Of a stretch of 58,205 nt of DNA, positions 17,127 through 26,332 are shown one piece after another. Origin of the DNA: Myxococcales bacterium (GTDB taxonomy: Bacteria > Myxococcota_A > Bradymonadia > Bradymonadales > Bradymonadaceae); NCBI GenBank assembly GCA_007120035.1, contig SKON01000111.1, positions 1-58,205 of the forward strand, written 5' to 3'. The first letter of the stretch is position 1, and each line of letters starts with the position of its first letter. A program made the translations under genes and the position numbers. The notes beneath the pieces are model-generated. The model was not told the DNA's origin and did not search any database. It saw only the letters and a list, made by a program, of their open reading frames with translations.

Positions 17127-17837
17127 CTAAAACGGCCAGAATCGAGAGAAGAACCGAGCTACCACCCCGGGGCGTTCTCCGTCGGAGAGAACCCCTCGGC
17201 CTGTGAACTGGATCTCCGCATCGGCCAGATGGGAAGAAGCGATACTATTATGCTCGTCGATGTCATGGGCCCGGGCCACACCGCTGACGTAGAAATGGTG
17301 TTCTTCGGAGTTCACCAGGATCACTCGATGCCCTTCGATGAAGAGGTTTCCGTTGGGCAAGAGCTGTCGGACGATCACCTGCACGGTGGCGGTGAGCTGC
17401 TCGGAGCGGCCAGTCTCCCCGCGGCTGTCGAAGGCCAGAGAGCTTCCGGCTTCCACGGCCAGGTCGACAGGGATGTCGGGAGCGATCTCCTGCAGGGAGG
17501 CGACCAGTCCCAGGAACTCGCGAATGCTCGCGTTCATCTCCGTGGTTCGAGAGGTATTCGTCGCGGTAGCTCGTTGGGCGGTCGCGAACTCCTGTACCCG
17601 GACGGTGAGAATATCGCCGACCCGAATGGCTCGTTGATCGGTGTAGAGATAGTTGGCCCGATCCGTGGAACTCCACAGCGAACCGTCTCGACGAGAGGAG
17701 GTCAGGTCCTCGGCCTCCACGGGAAAGACGTAGTCCCGTTGGCGGGGCTCGTAGTCTTGGATCTGCCGGGCCGAAGAGGCGCACCCCCAGACGGGAACGA
17801 TCAGAAGACAGAGAGCGATGATCCAGAACGTTTTCAT
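17127..17837 (-). CDS. flgH: Flagellar L-ring lipoprotein FlgH
   Basis: Outer-membrane lipoprotein ring around the rod. The signal sequence ends in a lipobox with Cys19 (VPVWGCASS). The body contains AIRVGDILTVRVQE, the SSLAFDSRGETGRSEQLTAT region and the C-terminal IQFTGRGVLSD, all typical of FlgH. With the ATG at 17837 it has 236 residues; that codon is preferred over the GTG just upstream because of a GAGGT site and a TGATG overlap with flgA. Confidence 0.95.
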   Translation of the reverse strand: MKTFWIIALCLLIVPVWGCASSARQIQDYEPRQRDYVFPVEAEDLTSSRRDGSLWSSTDRANYLYTDQRAIRVGDILTVRVQEFATAQRATATNTSRTTEMNASIREFLGLVASLQEIAPDIPVDLAVEAGSSLAFDSRGETGRSEQLTATVQVIVRQLLPNGNLFIEGHRVILVNSEEHHFYVSGVARAHDIDEHNSIASSHLADAEIQFTGRGVLSDGERPGVVARFFSRFWPF

Positions 17838-18553
17838 CACGGTACCTCGACGGTCTGAGAACCTGTGGCGATGCCCACCACCACCTGGTCGGAGCCCAGG
17901 TTTTTGACCCGGATCGAATCGCCCTGTCGGCCGCTCTGAAGAGCCTGGCCCCGGACGGAGACCACCGCGGTTCCCCGGCGCACCACGAGGGTGACCAGAT
18001 CGTTTCTCTCGACCACAACGGGGGCCTCAAAGAGACCGGCGGTGAGGAGCTCTCCCGGCCGGATCGCCCGTCGGGCCGTGCGACCCGAGAGCTCGGAGAG
18101 ATCGGCGACGATGTCTCGAGGGAGCCGACTGTAGTCCTCCCACTCTTCTTCGTATCGAAAGTCCAGGGATTCACCGGAGGCGATCCGCTCCGAGGCCCGA
18201 TACACGGGCACCTCAATGGTCACGCGGGCCCGCACCCAGGTGTTCTCTCGCCGGCGAGAGGTACCGGAAGCCACCACCTCAGCTTGCACAGCTCCGTGGA
18301 GGCGGCCGGAGCGGAGCCGGAGTTCCCATCCCTCCGAAGGCATGGCTCCCACCACCTGGAGGTCCTCCACCTCGATCTGAGCGTCCGGCCATTGCAGGGC
18401 GTCAGCGATCTCATCGGCGAGGGCCGCCCGAAGGGCCGGGGTTTGGCCCGCCACGGCAGTAGAGATCCCGACCAGTACCAGCGTTGTCCCCACGAGAAGA
18501 AAGAGGCCGGCCCGAAACCAGAGTTGTGAAGAGAGGAAGGTCATAACACTCAC
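17837..18553 (-). CDS. flgA: P-ring assembly chaperone FlgA
   Basis: Periplasmic chaperone for FlgI. A signal peptide covers about residues 10-36. The body carries VPVYRASERIASGESLDFRY, the LLTAGLFEAPVVVERNDLVT segment and VRVKNLGS-like sequence near the C terminus (SIRVKNLGSDQVVVGI), all typical of the SAF/FlgA C-terminal domain. The first start is GTG at 18553 (GTGA overlap with flgG); an ATG at 18544, with a GGTGAG site upstream, is an equally good alternative. Confidence 0.9.
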   Translation of the reverse strand: MSVMTFLSSQLWFRAGLFLLVGTTLVLVGISTAVAGQTPALRAALADEIADALQWPDAQIEVEDLQVVGAMPSEGWELRLRSGRLHGAVQAEVVASGTSRRRENTWVRARVTIEVPVYRASERIASGESLDFRYEEEWEDYSRLPRDIVADLSELSGRTARRAIRPGELLTAGLFEAPVVVERNDLVTLVVRRGTAVVSVRGQALQSGRQGDSIRVKNLGSDQVVVGIATGSQTVEVP

Positions 18554-19329
18554 CGAATGTTCGTGGCAGCCCGGAGCATCTCATCGGCGGTCCGGATCAC
18601 TTTGGAGTTCACCTCGTAGGCCCGCTGGGAAACGATCATGGAGATCATCTCCTCGGTGACCTCCACATTGGAGCCCTCCAGGTACCCCTGGGTCAGACTC
18701 CCCATGCCTTGCTCGCCGGGGCGCCCGATTTGAGCTTGTCCGGAGGCTTCCGTGGCCTCGAAGAGGTTTCGACCCAGACTTCGCAACCCGGCGGGGTTCG
18801 CGAAGGTGGTCAGCTCGATCTGCCCCAACTCGATCTCGGCGGGGTCATCGGCGATCTGGGCCGACACGGTGCCGTCGCGGGTAATCGTGATCGACGTCAC
18901 GTCTTCGGGAACGTGGATCGGCGGGTTCAACGGATGACCATCGGCGTTGACCAATTGCCCGTTGGCGTTGACCTTGAACGCTCCCGCTCGGGTGTAGACC
19001 GGGTTCCCAGAGTCGCCCAGGACCTCGAAGAACCCCTGCCCTTCGATCGCCAGATCCAGGGGGTTCGAGGTGGCCTCCAAGGTGCCCTGAGAGAAGTTTT
19101 TCTGGGTCGCCGCCGTTCGAACCCCGGAGCCGACCTCGATCCCCGTGGGGTTCTGGTTGTCATCGGGATTTCCAGCGGCCCGCTCCTGGGTATACAGGAG
19201 CTCTTGGAACTCCGCCCGCGACGCCTTGAATCCCGTGGTGTTCACGTTGGCGATGTTGTTGGCGGTGACATCGAGGCGGCGCTGCTGGGCTTCCATTCCG
19301 CTGGCCGCGGTTCGTAGAGACTTGATCAT
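18550..19329 (-). CDS. flgG: Distal rod protein FlgG
   Basis: Builds the distal rod. The match is very clear: MIKSLRTAASGMEAQQRRLD, NNIANVNTTGFKASRAEFQE, LDLAIEGQGFFEV and the C-terminal GSNVEVTEEMISMIVSQRAY followed by VNSKVIRTADEML. The length is 259 residues as usual. An AAGGAG site lies before the ATG. It follows flgF by about 46 bp. Confidence 0.97.
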   Translation of the reverse strand: MIKSLRTAASGMEAQQRRLDVTANNIANVNTTGFKASRAEFQELLYTQERAAGNPDDNQNPTGIEVGSGVRTAATQKNFSQGTLEATSNPLDLAIEGQGFFEVLGDSGNPVYTRAGAFKVNANGQLVNADGHPLNPPIHVPEDVTSITITRDGTVSAQIADDPAEIELGQIELTTFANPAGLRSLGRNLFEATEASGQAQIGRPGEQGMGSLTQGYLEGSNVEVTEEMISMIVSQRAYEVNSKVIRTADEMLRAATNIR

Positions 19330-19375
19330 CGGAGTACTCCTTCGGGTGAGTCTTCACAGTGTGAACGGGCGAACC

Positions 19376-20095
19376 TTACATCGATGGTCGTCCCACCTGG
19401 CTGATGGAGGTGTTGTCCATCGACCGGTAGGTCTGGATCAGTTGCTGCATCGTCTCGAAGTGTCGCTGCAGGGCGATCAGGTCCGTGATGCCCTCCAGAG
19501 GATTGACGTTGGAGCCCTCCAGGTATCCCTGCTCCACGGAGAACTCCCGAACCGGTTGAATCTCCTGATCTCCGGCGATGAGCAGCGACTCCCCCTGGGG
19601 CCTCAGATCCAACGGATTGGCGACGGTGACCACGCCGAGTTGGTCGATGAAGCCCAGGTCGTCTTCAATTCGTCCCTGGTTGTCGATCCACAGCTCGGCG
19701 CTCTCGGAAGGGATCACGATCGGAGCTCCGTCGGCGTTGAGCACTCGATCCCCCCCGGCAGTGACCAACTCCCCCTGCCCGGTGAGGCGGAACTGCCCGG
19801 CTCGGGTCAGGGCCGCCTCCCCCTGGTGCTCGACGAGAAAAAACCCCGGACCTGCCAGGGCGACGTCCAGGGGGTTCCCCGTCCGCTGCAGCGGGCCTTC
19901 GGTGAGATTCACCTGGGTGGGTCCTTGACGAACGTGGCGATGAGTACCCGTGGCTTCCACCAGGACCTCTTCAAAGCTGGTGGTGGTCCCTCGATGTCCG
20001 ACGGTGTCCATGTTGGCCAGGTTATGGCTGACCCGATCCAACTGTTGTTGGCGAGCAACGGCTCCGGAGGTGGCGGTGTAAATTCCCTGGCTCAT
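19376..20095 (-). CDS. flgF: Rod protein FlgF
   Basis: Rod component related to FlgG. It has the N-terminal pattern GIYTATSGAVARQQQLDRVS, NLANMDTVGHRG, LDVALAGPGFFLV and the C-terminal EGSNVNPLEGITDLIALQRH, then MQQLIQTYRSMDN. The length is about 239 residues. Two adjacent ATGs occur; the second (20095) has better spacing from the GGAG site. It is the first gene after the sigma-54 promoter at 20178-20193. Confidence 0.94.
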   Translation of the reverse strand: MSQGIYTATSGAVARQQQLDRVSHNLANMDTVGHRGTTTSFEEVLVEATGTHRHVRQGPTQVNLTEGPLQRTGNPLDVALAGPGFFLVEHQGEAALTRAGQFRLTGQGELVTAGGDRVLNADGAPIVIPSESAELWIDNQGRIEDDLGFIDQLGVVTVANPLDLRPQGESLLIAGDQEIQPVREFSVEQGYLEGSNVNPLEGITDLIALQRHFETMQQLIQTYRSMDNTSISQVGRPSM

Positions 20096-20177
20096 CATTG
20101 CTCCGCGGTCAAAGGGTTCGGTCGATCTCGGTTCTCGTAACGGTGGTTCTGCTTCACCTGGTCTGAGTCATTCAAAA

Positions 20178-20193
20178 TGCAACACCCGTGCCA
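20178..20193 (-). promoter_or_regulatory. Sigma-54 promoter of the flgF operon
   Basis: On the minus strand the core is TGGCACGGGTGTTGCA, again a full match to TGGCAC-N5-TTGCA. It lies in the 192-bp gap between fliA and flgF, about 80 bp before the flgF start. The genes behind it are flgF, flgG, flgA, flgH, flgI and flgJ, that is, distal rod and rings. Confidence 0.88.
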
Positions 20194-20235
20194 TGCGTCA
20201 GGCCCTTACATTCCATGGTTGGAGGGCAGGGGAGA

Positions 20236-20290
20236 GGAAAAACCTTCCCTTGGGTTCCGGGAAGCGCCACGGGGGTCGGAAAAAGGTTCC
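20236..20290. promoter_or_regulatory. Two putative enhancer dyads upstream of the flgF sigma-54 promoter
   Basis: GGAAAAACCTTCC (20236-20248) and GGAAAAAGGTTCC (20278-20290) are 13-bp dyads whose centres are 42 bp apart, four helical turns at 10.5 bp. Between them lies TTCCGGGAA (20255-20263), the reverse complement of the short dyad seen upstream of flgB. The second dyad abuts the fliA stop codon. They lie about 50-100 bp upstream of the promoter core, as expected for activator sites. Confidence 0.55.
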
Positions 20291-21028
20291 TCATGGCGAG
20301 AGCACCTTCCGCAGGCGACTCAGAGCCGCCGACTTCAGTTGGCTGACTCGGCCTTCGGAGATCTCCATCACCTCGGCGATCTCCCGTCCGGTCAGCTCCT
20401 TGTTGAAGATCAGATCCAGGATGAGTTGCTCTCGAGACGGAAGGCTCTTCAGGGCCTCCATCAACTCCTGCCGCCGGGACTGATTCTCCAAGAGGTCCAG
20501 GGCGTTGGGGGTGGAGGCCCGCAACGTCACAGAGTCGTCTTCAGGAGCCACCAACCGATAGGGAGCGATCTCGGCGAGGAGCTCCTGCAACTCACCGGGC
20601 TCCATTTCCAGGGCGCCGGCGAGCTCCTCGTCGGTGGGAGGGCGTCCCTTATCGGCCTCGAGCTTCGCCCGCACCTTGTGGATCCGATTGGCCTTCTGAC
20701 GAAGGCGACGGGGGAAGAAGTCGTGACGACGGATCTCATCGAGGATCATCCCCTTGACCCGAAACTCCGCGAAGGTCTCGAAGGGGTGTCCGGCGTCCGG
20801 ATCGAAGCGCTTCCAGGCGTCCAAGAGGCCCAGGATCCCCACGCTGACCAGATCTTCCTCTTCGAATCCGCGGGCGTACGGGGGCAGGCGTCGCATGATG
20901 CGGGCCGCTACTCGGCGGACCATCGCCCCGTGGCGATCGACGAGTCGCCGATGCTCCCGGGCTCGATCATCGGGAGCCGCCTGGCGAGCGTTTCGTTCGT
21001 AGGTTTGAAGAGCACGTGTGGCAGACAC
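20291..21028 (-). CDS. fliA: Flagellar sigma factor FliA (sigma-28)
   Basis: RNA polymerase sigma factor for late flagellar genes, held in check by FlgM. Region 2 is clear (LVDRHGAMVRRVAARIMRRL, EEEDLVSVGILGLLDAWKRF, FETFAEFRVKGMILDEIRRH); region 4 has the HTH (LTGREIAEVMEISEGRVSQL). The length of 245 residues is normal. The start is GTG at 21028 behind a clear AAGGAG site. It follows flhF directly, with no flhG gene between them. Likely target promoters in this window are at 15078, 29782, 36633 and 37631. Confidence 0.96.
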   Translation of the reverse strand: MSATRALQTYERNARQAAPDDRAREHRRLVDRHGAMVRRVAARIMRRLPPYARGFEEEDLVSVGILGLLDAWKRFDPDAGHPFETFAEFRVKGMILDEIRRHDFFPRRLRQKANRIHKVRAKLEADKGRPPTDEELAGALEMEPGELQELLAEIAPYRLVAPEDDSVTLRASTPNALDLLENQSRRQELMEALKSLPSREQLILDLIFNKELTGREIAEVMEISEGRVSQLKSAALSRLRKVLSP

Positions 21029-21046
21029 GGAGAACTCCTTGCGAGC

Positions 21047-22318
21047 TTAGTCAGCGGTACGTTCGAATTGGATCCAGGTAGCGATCTCACGGGCCGTCGG
21101 GACCAGGATGTCCTGGGGCACCGTGGGCCCGTCACCGAGCACTGAGAGGGGAAGGCCGGTGTGCATGGCCGACGACAACAGCCCTCCCAGCGAGGTCGCC
21201 TCATCGATCTTGGTGAAGATCAAAGACCGCAGTGGCAAGTGACCCATCTGGTCGCTGATCGCCACCAGGTCGGCCGCCCTGGTCGAGGCGCTCAAGCAGA
21301 GGTGAAACTGCAGGTCCATCGCCCCTGTGGTCACCGTCTGCATCCGCTCCAGGGGCAGTCCCCGAGTCGCCCGGGCCCAGGGTGTCTGTCCTGTGGTGTC
21401 GACCAGGATCAGATCCCGGTCAGAGAACCGACTCAGGGCCAGATGAAACTCTTCGGTGGTCGCCACGTCCTGGCTGGGGATTTCCATCAACTCCGCGTAG
21501 GTCCGGATCTGATAGGCGCCGCCGACTCGGCACGGATCGGCGCAGATGATGCCCACCTTTTTTCGACCTGCCACCTGGGCGTGGGCTGCGATCTTGGCCA
21601 GGGTCGTAGTCTTGCCGACTCCCGTGGGCCCTACCAGAACAGCCACCTCCTGTGCAGACGACGAGGTGTGCCACAGGGGATCCGTGGTGGTGATTCGACG
21701 AGTGAGTTCGCGATGCAAGAGCTCCTGGGCCCGGCGAGGAGCCCGGCTCCAATCGTCGCTGCCCAGGGCGAAGGCCAAGATCTCCTCGATGTGGTCCGGG
21801 AGCACCCCCTGATTGGTCAGGAGCTGATACAAAAACGACACCGTGCGGGCCGCCGATTCGGTCCCATCACCGGGGAGGCGTTGGAGCTCGGCCTGAATCT
21901 CTCGCCGCAGCTCGGCGGGGAGCGCCACCGTCGGCGTCCGGGCCGCCCGTGGCTCCGAACGCAACGCGTGGACCTCCTGTTTCAGAGTCAAGATCTGGGC
22001 CCGTAGATCCTCGACCAGACCCATCATCGCGACCATCTCGGTGCGGTCCGCACCAGGAACCTGGGCCGGTGCTGGCGCCGGTGCCTGCGAAGGCGCTGGC
22101 GATGGTTGCGAGGCCCTGGCGGAACCCGAGGCCTTCGTGGAGGGCTTGGAGAGGCCCATCGGGGTCTCCTCGATCCCGACGACGATCTCCAACATCCCGG
22201 CCTGGCTTCCCGAGGTCACCCTGCTGGTCTCGACGATCACGGCCTGGTTGCCCAGCTCTCCCTTGATCTTTTCCAGCCCCTGACGGACATCTTTGACATG
22301 GTAGGTTACTAACTTCAT
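21047..22318 (-). CDS. flhF: Flagellar placement GTPase FlhF
   Basis: SRP-type GTPase that sets the site, and partly the number, of polar flagella. The N terminus (MKLVTYHVKDVRQGLEKIKG) is the B domain, followed by a Pro/Ala-rich linker, an N domain and a G domain with the P-loop GPTGVGKT at residues 230-237. The DTTGQTP motif near residue 320 corresponds to the usual DTAGRSP, and FTKIDEATSLGGL is the G4 region. An AGGA-type site precedes the ATG. Its usual regulator FlhG (MinD-like) is not encoded beside it. Confidence 0.95.
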   Translation of the reverse strand: MKLVTYHVKDVRQGLEKIKGELGNQAVIVETSRVTSGSQAGMLEIVVGIEETPMGLSKPSTKASGSARASQPSPAPSQAPAPAPAQVPGADRTEMVAMMGLVEDLRAQILTLKQEVHALRSEPRAARTPTVALPAELRREIQAELQRLPGDGTESAARTVSFLYQLLTNQGVLPDHIEEILAFALGSDDWSRAPRRAQELLHRELTRRITTTDPLWHTSSSAQEVAVLVGPTGVGKTTTLAKIAAHAQVAGRKKVGIICADPCRVGGAYQIRTYAELMEIPSQDVATTEEFHLALSRFSDRDLILVDTTGQTPWARATRGLPLERMQTVTTGAMDLQFHLCLSASTRAADLVAISDQMGHLPLRSLIFTKIDEATSLGGLLSSAMHTGLPLSVLGDGPTVPQDILVPTAREIATWIQFERTAD

Positions 22319-22340
22319 CGTCTTCCTCCAGCGGAGAGAG

Positions 22341-24458
22341 TCATGCTGCGGTCATGGTGGGTCGATCCTCCGAGGGGAGGCCGAGTTGGGCGACGCTGAC
22401 GATCTGGGCGGTGGTGATCACCTCTCGATGACAGATCACGTCGACATTGGGAAAGAACTGCATCAGAAACTTCTTTAACGGACCTCGCAGATCCGGGGGC
22501 GCCAGAATCACGGCCTCCACATCGCGGAGGCTGAACTCGGGAAGGGCCTTCTCCAGTTCGGCAAAGAGCGTCTGGGCCGTGGTCAGATCGCAGGCCAGCG
22601 TAGGCTCCCCGTGTTGGCGCACCAGACATTGGCGGAGCCGGTCTTCGAGGTCTCGATCCAGCAGGGCGGTGTGAATCACCCCCTCGCTGGTGGCGTAGGT
22701 CGCGCTGATCTGACGAGCCAGCCGGGCTCGTACCTCGCCCACCAAGCCATGGATGGTGGTGTCCCCCAGAGCGGCCTCGGAGAGGGCTTCGAAGATGGTT
22801 CGGAGATCTCGGATCGAGACCTGCTCGGCCAACAGTTGTCGCAATACCTGAAGGACCTGGCCGAACCGCAACCGCTCGGGGATCAATTCATCGACCAGGG
22901 ACGGAGCGACCTTCTTCAACTCTTGCACGCGGTCTTCCAGCTCGGGCCACCCCAGAAGATCCGCGCTGTGTGCCTTCAAGAGTTCGCTGACATGGGTGGT
23001 GACCACCGTGTTCAAGTCGACCACGGTGTAGCCCACGGCCTCGGCTCGGTGACGCTGGTCGGAGTCGATCCACAGGGCGTCCAGCCCGAAGGTCGGATCC
23101 TTGGTGGGGATCCCCGTGACGGGAGCTTCCACCAGGCCGGGATCGATGGCCAGAAGCCGGCCCGGCATCAACTCCCCGACGCCGATCGCCTGGCCTTTCA
23201 GCAGGAGCCGGTATCCTCCGGGGGGCAACTCCAGGTTGTCCCGGATATGGATCGGAGGCACCACGACTCCGAGGGTCGCGGCGAACTGCCGCCGCATCTG
23301 CACCAACCGATGCAGCAGAGAGGAGTCTTCGTCGCCCTGCTGCACCAGATGAACCAGGCCGAAGCCCACCTCCAACGCCAGGGTCTCCACGTGAAGCAGC
23401 CCCTGCAGCTCCTCCTCGGTGGCCTCCGGGGGACTGGTCAGAGCCTCCTCGGCCTCCTCTTGAGACTCTTCCGGGTCGTCGGAGAGGCGAAGGAGCCGAT
23501 ACCCGAGAGCGGCCATTGCCCCGCCCATCGCGAAGAAGATCAAAAAGGGCATCCCCGGCACCAGCCCCAGGACCAGGGAAACCGTCGCCCCGGAGAAGAG
23601 GATCGCCGGGCTGCCCAGCATCTCCCCGCTGAGCTCCTGGGTGAATCGGGTGGAGCTGGCGACCCGGGTGACGACGATCCCCGTGGCTGTCGAGATAAAG
23701 AGCGCCGGGATCTGACTCACCAAACCATCGCCCACGGTCAGGATCGTATAGGTCTGCATGGCCTGCCCCACGGGGAGGCCTCCCTGAACCACACCGATGA
23801 AGAGGCCTCCCAGGATATTGATCCCCACGATGATCAGGCCAGCGATGGCATCTCCCCGGACGAACTTCGAGGCTCCGTCCATGGCACCGTAGAAATCGGC
23901 CTCCCGGCTGACCTCCTCTCGCTTCTTGCGAGCACTCTCCTCATCGAGAACTCCGGCGGCCAACTCCGCGTCGATGGACATTTGCTTGCCCGGCAACGCG
24001 TCGAGCGTAAACCGGGCGGCCACCTCGGCGATACGCCCCGCCCCTTTGGTGATCACCATGAAGTTGATGATCACCAGCACCAGGAACACGATGATTCCTA
24101 CCAGGCTGTTGCCTCCCACCACGAAGTCCCCAAAGGTGGTGATGATCTTTCCCACCTCCGACTGGCCCTCCGACGCCCCCAGGAGGATCAATCGAGTGGA
24201 GGCCACGTTCAGGCCCAACCGAAAGAGGGTCGCCACCAAGAGGAGCGCCGGCAGCCCCGAGAAGTCCAGGGGACGTAAGATGTAGATCGCTGTCAACAGA
24301 ACCAACACGCTCAGGGTGATGTTCACCGCCAAAAGCGTGTCCAAGAGGAACGCCGGAATCGGGAGGATCATCAGGGCCAGGATCACCAGTAGACCCAGGA
24401 GAACTGGCAAACTCTGCAGATGCTCCCAGATCGATCGGTCTGTGGGTCCGTGGGCCAT
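22341..24458 (-). CDS. flhA: Flagellar export gate protein FlhA
   Basis: Large export-gate subunit that couples proton flow to substrate export. The N-terminal half has about eight membrane helices with the FHIPEP signature region (RFTLDALPGKQMSIDAELAA, then KFVRGDAIAGLII). The C-terminal half is the cytoplasmic ring that docks chaperone-substrate complexes. The length of 705 residues is normal. It follows flhB with 3 bp spacing and precedes flhF. Confidence 0.97.
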   Translation of the reverse strand: MAHGPTDRSIWEHLQSLPVLLGLLVILALMILPIPAFLLDTLLAVNITLSVLVLLTAIYILRPLDFSGLPALLLVATLFRLGLNVASTRLILLGASEGQSEVGKIITTFGDFVVGGNSLVGIIVFLVLVIINFMVITKGAGRIAEVAARFTLDALPGKQMSIDAELAAGVLDEESARKKREEVSREADFYGAMDGASKFVRGDAIAGLIIVGINILGGLFIGVVQGGLPVGQAMQTYTILTVGDGLVSQIPALFISTATGIVVTRVASSTRFTQELSGEMLGSPAILFSGATVSLVLGLVPGMPFLIFFAMGGAMAALGYRLLRLSDDPEESQEEAEEALTSPPEATEEELQGLLHVETLALEVGFGLVHLVQQGDEDSSLLHRLVQMRRQFAATLGVVVPPIHIRDNLELPPGGYRLLLKGQAIGVGELMPGRLLAIDPGLVEAPVTGIPTKDPTFGLDALWIDSDQRHRAEAVGYTVVDLNTVVTTHVSELLKAHSADLLGWPELEDRVQELKKVAPSLVDELIPERLRFGQVLQVLRQLLAEQVSIRDLRTIFEALSEAALGDTTIHGLVGEVRARLARQISATYATSEGVIHTALLDRDLEDRLRQCLVRQHGEPTLACDLTTAQTLFAELEKALPEFSLRDVEAVILAPPDLRGPLKKFLMQFFPNVDVICHREVITTAQIVSVAQLGLPSEDRPTMTAA

Positions 24459-24461
24459 GCT

Positions 24462-25535
24462 CTACTCTCGTCGCTGCTCCTTGAATACGAAGGCCAATAC
24501 TTCGGCGACGGCCTCGTAGAAGATCGGGGGAATTGCTTCCCCTTCTTCCACTTCCTTATGCAGAGCTCGTGCCAGGGGTGGGTTGGTGACCATCACCACT
24601 CCAGCATCGGCTGCTATCTCCCTGATTTTCTTGGCCTTATGATCGACACCCTTGACGAGAACCACGGGAGCCCCGTCTTCCGGTCGATATCGAAGGGCTA
24701 CGGACACATGGGTGGGGTTGTTGAGGATCACGTCGGCTCGAGGGACCTCTTCGATGAGACGATTCATGGACAAGAGCTCGCGGTGCTTTTGCTTTCGCAC
24801 CCCCTTCTGCAGCGGATCCCCTTCATTTTCCTTATGTTCTCGCTTCGCCTCCTTGCGGGTCATCTTCATCTTTTCTTCCATTCGATGCCGTTGCCACAAG
24901 AAGTCCCCCACCCCGACGACGATCATCACCAGGCCGCAGACGAGCAGGGGAGCCAGGGAAAGATTCTCCAGGTACCGGGAAAAATCTTCCGGCTCCATCC
25001 ACACCAATCGATTCACTCGTGACGCCTCCAGACGAAGAGTCCCGATAGCTACGCCGCCGATCAGCCCCACCTTCACCAGGGTCTTGACCAGGTTGGCCAA
25101 CGTATCTTTGGAGAAGAAGATCCGCTGCACCCCTTTGATCGGGTTGAGCTTCTTCGGGTTGGGCTGCAAGGCTTTCCACGAGAGGAGTGGTCCAATCTGC
25201 ACGAGGTGGGTGAACACCGCCATGATCAGGAGGACCAGGAAGGTCGGGATCAGAGCCATCACCACCGGGCCAAACGCCCAGGTCAAGAGAGCCGTCGGGT
25301 TGGCCAAGAGGTGGTCGGTCTGATCGAGGTTCGACCAGATCTGCTGAAAGTGGGCCTGCAAGGGGCTCCGGGCGAAGGTGAGGGTCAGCCAGAGGGCCAG
25401 CGTACCGGACAAGAGCATGATCCCGGCGGCCAGCTCCTGGCTCTTGGCGACCTCCCCCTTCTCTCGAAAGTCTTTTCGGCGTTTCTCGGTGGGCTCTTCG
25501 GTTTTTTCATCCTGCGGTGGTTGCTCGTCGCTCAT
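24462..25535 (-). CDS. flhB: Flagellar export switch protein FlhB
   Basis: Export-gate component that changes substrate specificity after hook completion. Four membrane helices follow the EEPTEKRRKDFREKGEVAKS motif. The cytoplasmic part has the autocleavage site NPTH in VILNNPTHVSVALRY near residue 265. The ATG at 25535 is chosen over a GTG two codons upstream because of a GGAGG site 6 nt before it and an ATGA overlap with fliR. It has 357 residues, the usual length. Confidence 0.97.
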   Translation of the reverse strand: MSDEQPPQDEKTEEPTEKRRKDFREKGEVAKSQELAAGIMLLSGTLALWLTLTFARSPLQAHFQQIWSNLDQTDHLLANPTALLTWAFGPVVMALIPTFLVLLIMAVFTHLVQIGPLLSWKALQPNPKKLNPIKGVQRIFFSKDTLANLVKTLVKVGLIGGVAIGTLRLEASRVNRLVWMEPEDFSRYLENLSLAPLLVCGLVMIVVGVGDFLWQRHRMEEKMKMTRKEAKREHKENEGDPLQKGVRKQKHRELLSMNRLIEEVPRADVILNNPTHVSVALRYRPEDGAPVVLVKGVDHKAKKIREIAADAGVVMVTNPPLARALHKEVEEGEAIPPIFYEAVAEVLAFVFKEQRRE

Positions 25536-26332
25536 GTCCACCTCCCGGTGGTCACCAGGCTCCGAATCATCGACGGCATCGCCTCAAAGTAGTTGGCGAA
25601 CACCATGAGGAGGTCAGGCACCTCCCAGAAGAGCACCAGAATCCCCGAGGGAATGATCACCGCAAAGCCAATGGCGAAGAGGTTCATCTGGGGCGCCACC
25701 CGACTGATCACAGCCAGGATCAGATAGATCATCAGCCCCGTGGCCAACACCGGTGCTGCCAGGCGAAGGCTCAGATGGAAAAAGAGCGACCCCAGCCCCG
25801 CCACCTCCAACCCCATGGCATCCACGGGAATCGGGGACCCCACGGGGAGAAGTACGAAGGTATCAAAGAAGGCTCGGAGCACGGGCAGATGAAAGTCGGC
25901 GGCGACGAAGAGCAACGTGGCCGCCGTGGCGACCAGTCGGCCGATGGCGCTGGAGTTCGACCCCGTTCCGGGATCGACGAAGGTCGCAAACCCCAGGCCG
26001 ATGGCCATGCTCATCATCTGCGCCATCCCCTCCGCTGCGGCCAAAACCACCCGCACCAAGAGCCCCAAGGCCGCCCCCAGGAGAAATTCCGGTGCCAACA
26101 CCGCCAGCCATACCAGCCCGTCGGGAGATTCCACCGGGATCCATGGCCATCCCAGGGCCATCACCAGGACCGCCGTGCTCCCGATCACGAAGGTCACTCG
26201 GATCGGCATCGCCACGGCGGGGTTATTCCACAGCGGAAACCCCAGCAAGAATCCCAAGAGCCGAAAGAACACCGCTCCCGCTCCCAGAGCCCAGCCCCAG
26301 ATCCCCGGCCCCAGCAGAATCTCTGGCATCAT
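25532..26332 (-). CDS. fliR: Flagellar export gate protein FliR
   Basis: Inner-membrane export-gate subunit forming the FliPQR core complex. It is a hydrophobic protein of about 266 residues with six or more helices, and motifs such as FFRLLGFLLGFPLWNNPAVA and the conserved GLGFATFVDPGTGSNSSAIG segment near residue 130. The frame is open 90 bp further upstream, but that extension lies in fliQ and is polar; the ATG at 26332 overlaps the fliQ stop as ATGA. Confidence 0.94.
   Translation of the reverse strand: MMPEILLGPGIWGWALGAGAVFFRLLGFLLGFPLWNNPAVAMPIRVTFVIGSTAVLVMALGWPWIPVESPDGLVWLAVLAPEFLLGAALGLLVRVVLAAAEGMAQMMSMAIGLGFATFVDPGTGSNSSAIGRLVATAATLLFVAADFHLPVLRAFFDTFVLLPVGSPIPVDAMGLEVAGLGSLFFHLSLRLAAPVLATGLMIYLILAVISRVAPQMNLFAIGFAVIIPSGILVLFWEVPDLLMVFANYFEAMPSMIRSLVTTGRWT

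Noticed and set aside
22611..24278. 555-residue open frame opposite flhA
   Set aside because: Antisense to the conserved FlhA coding region, no ribosome site and no domain.
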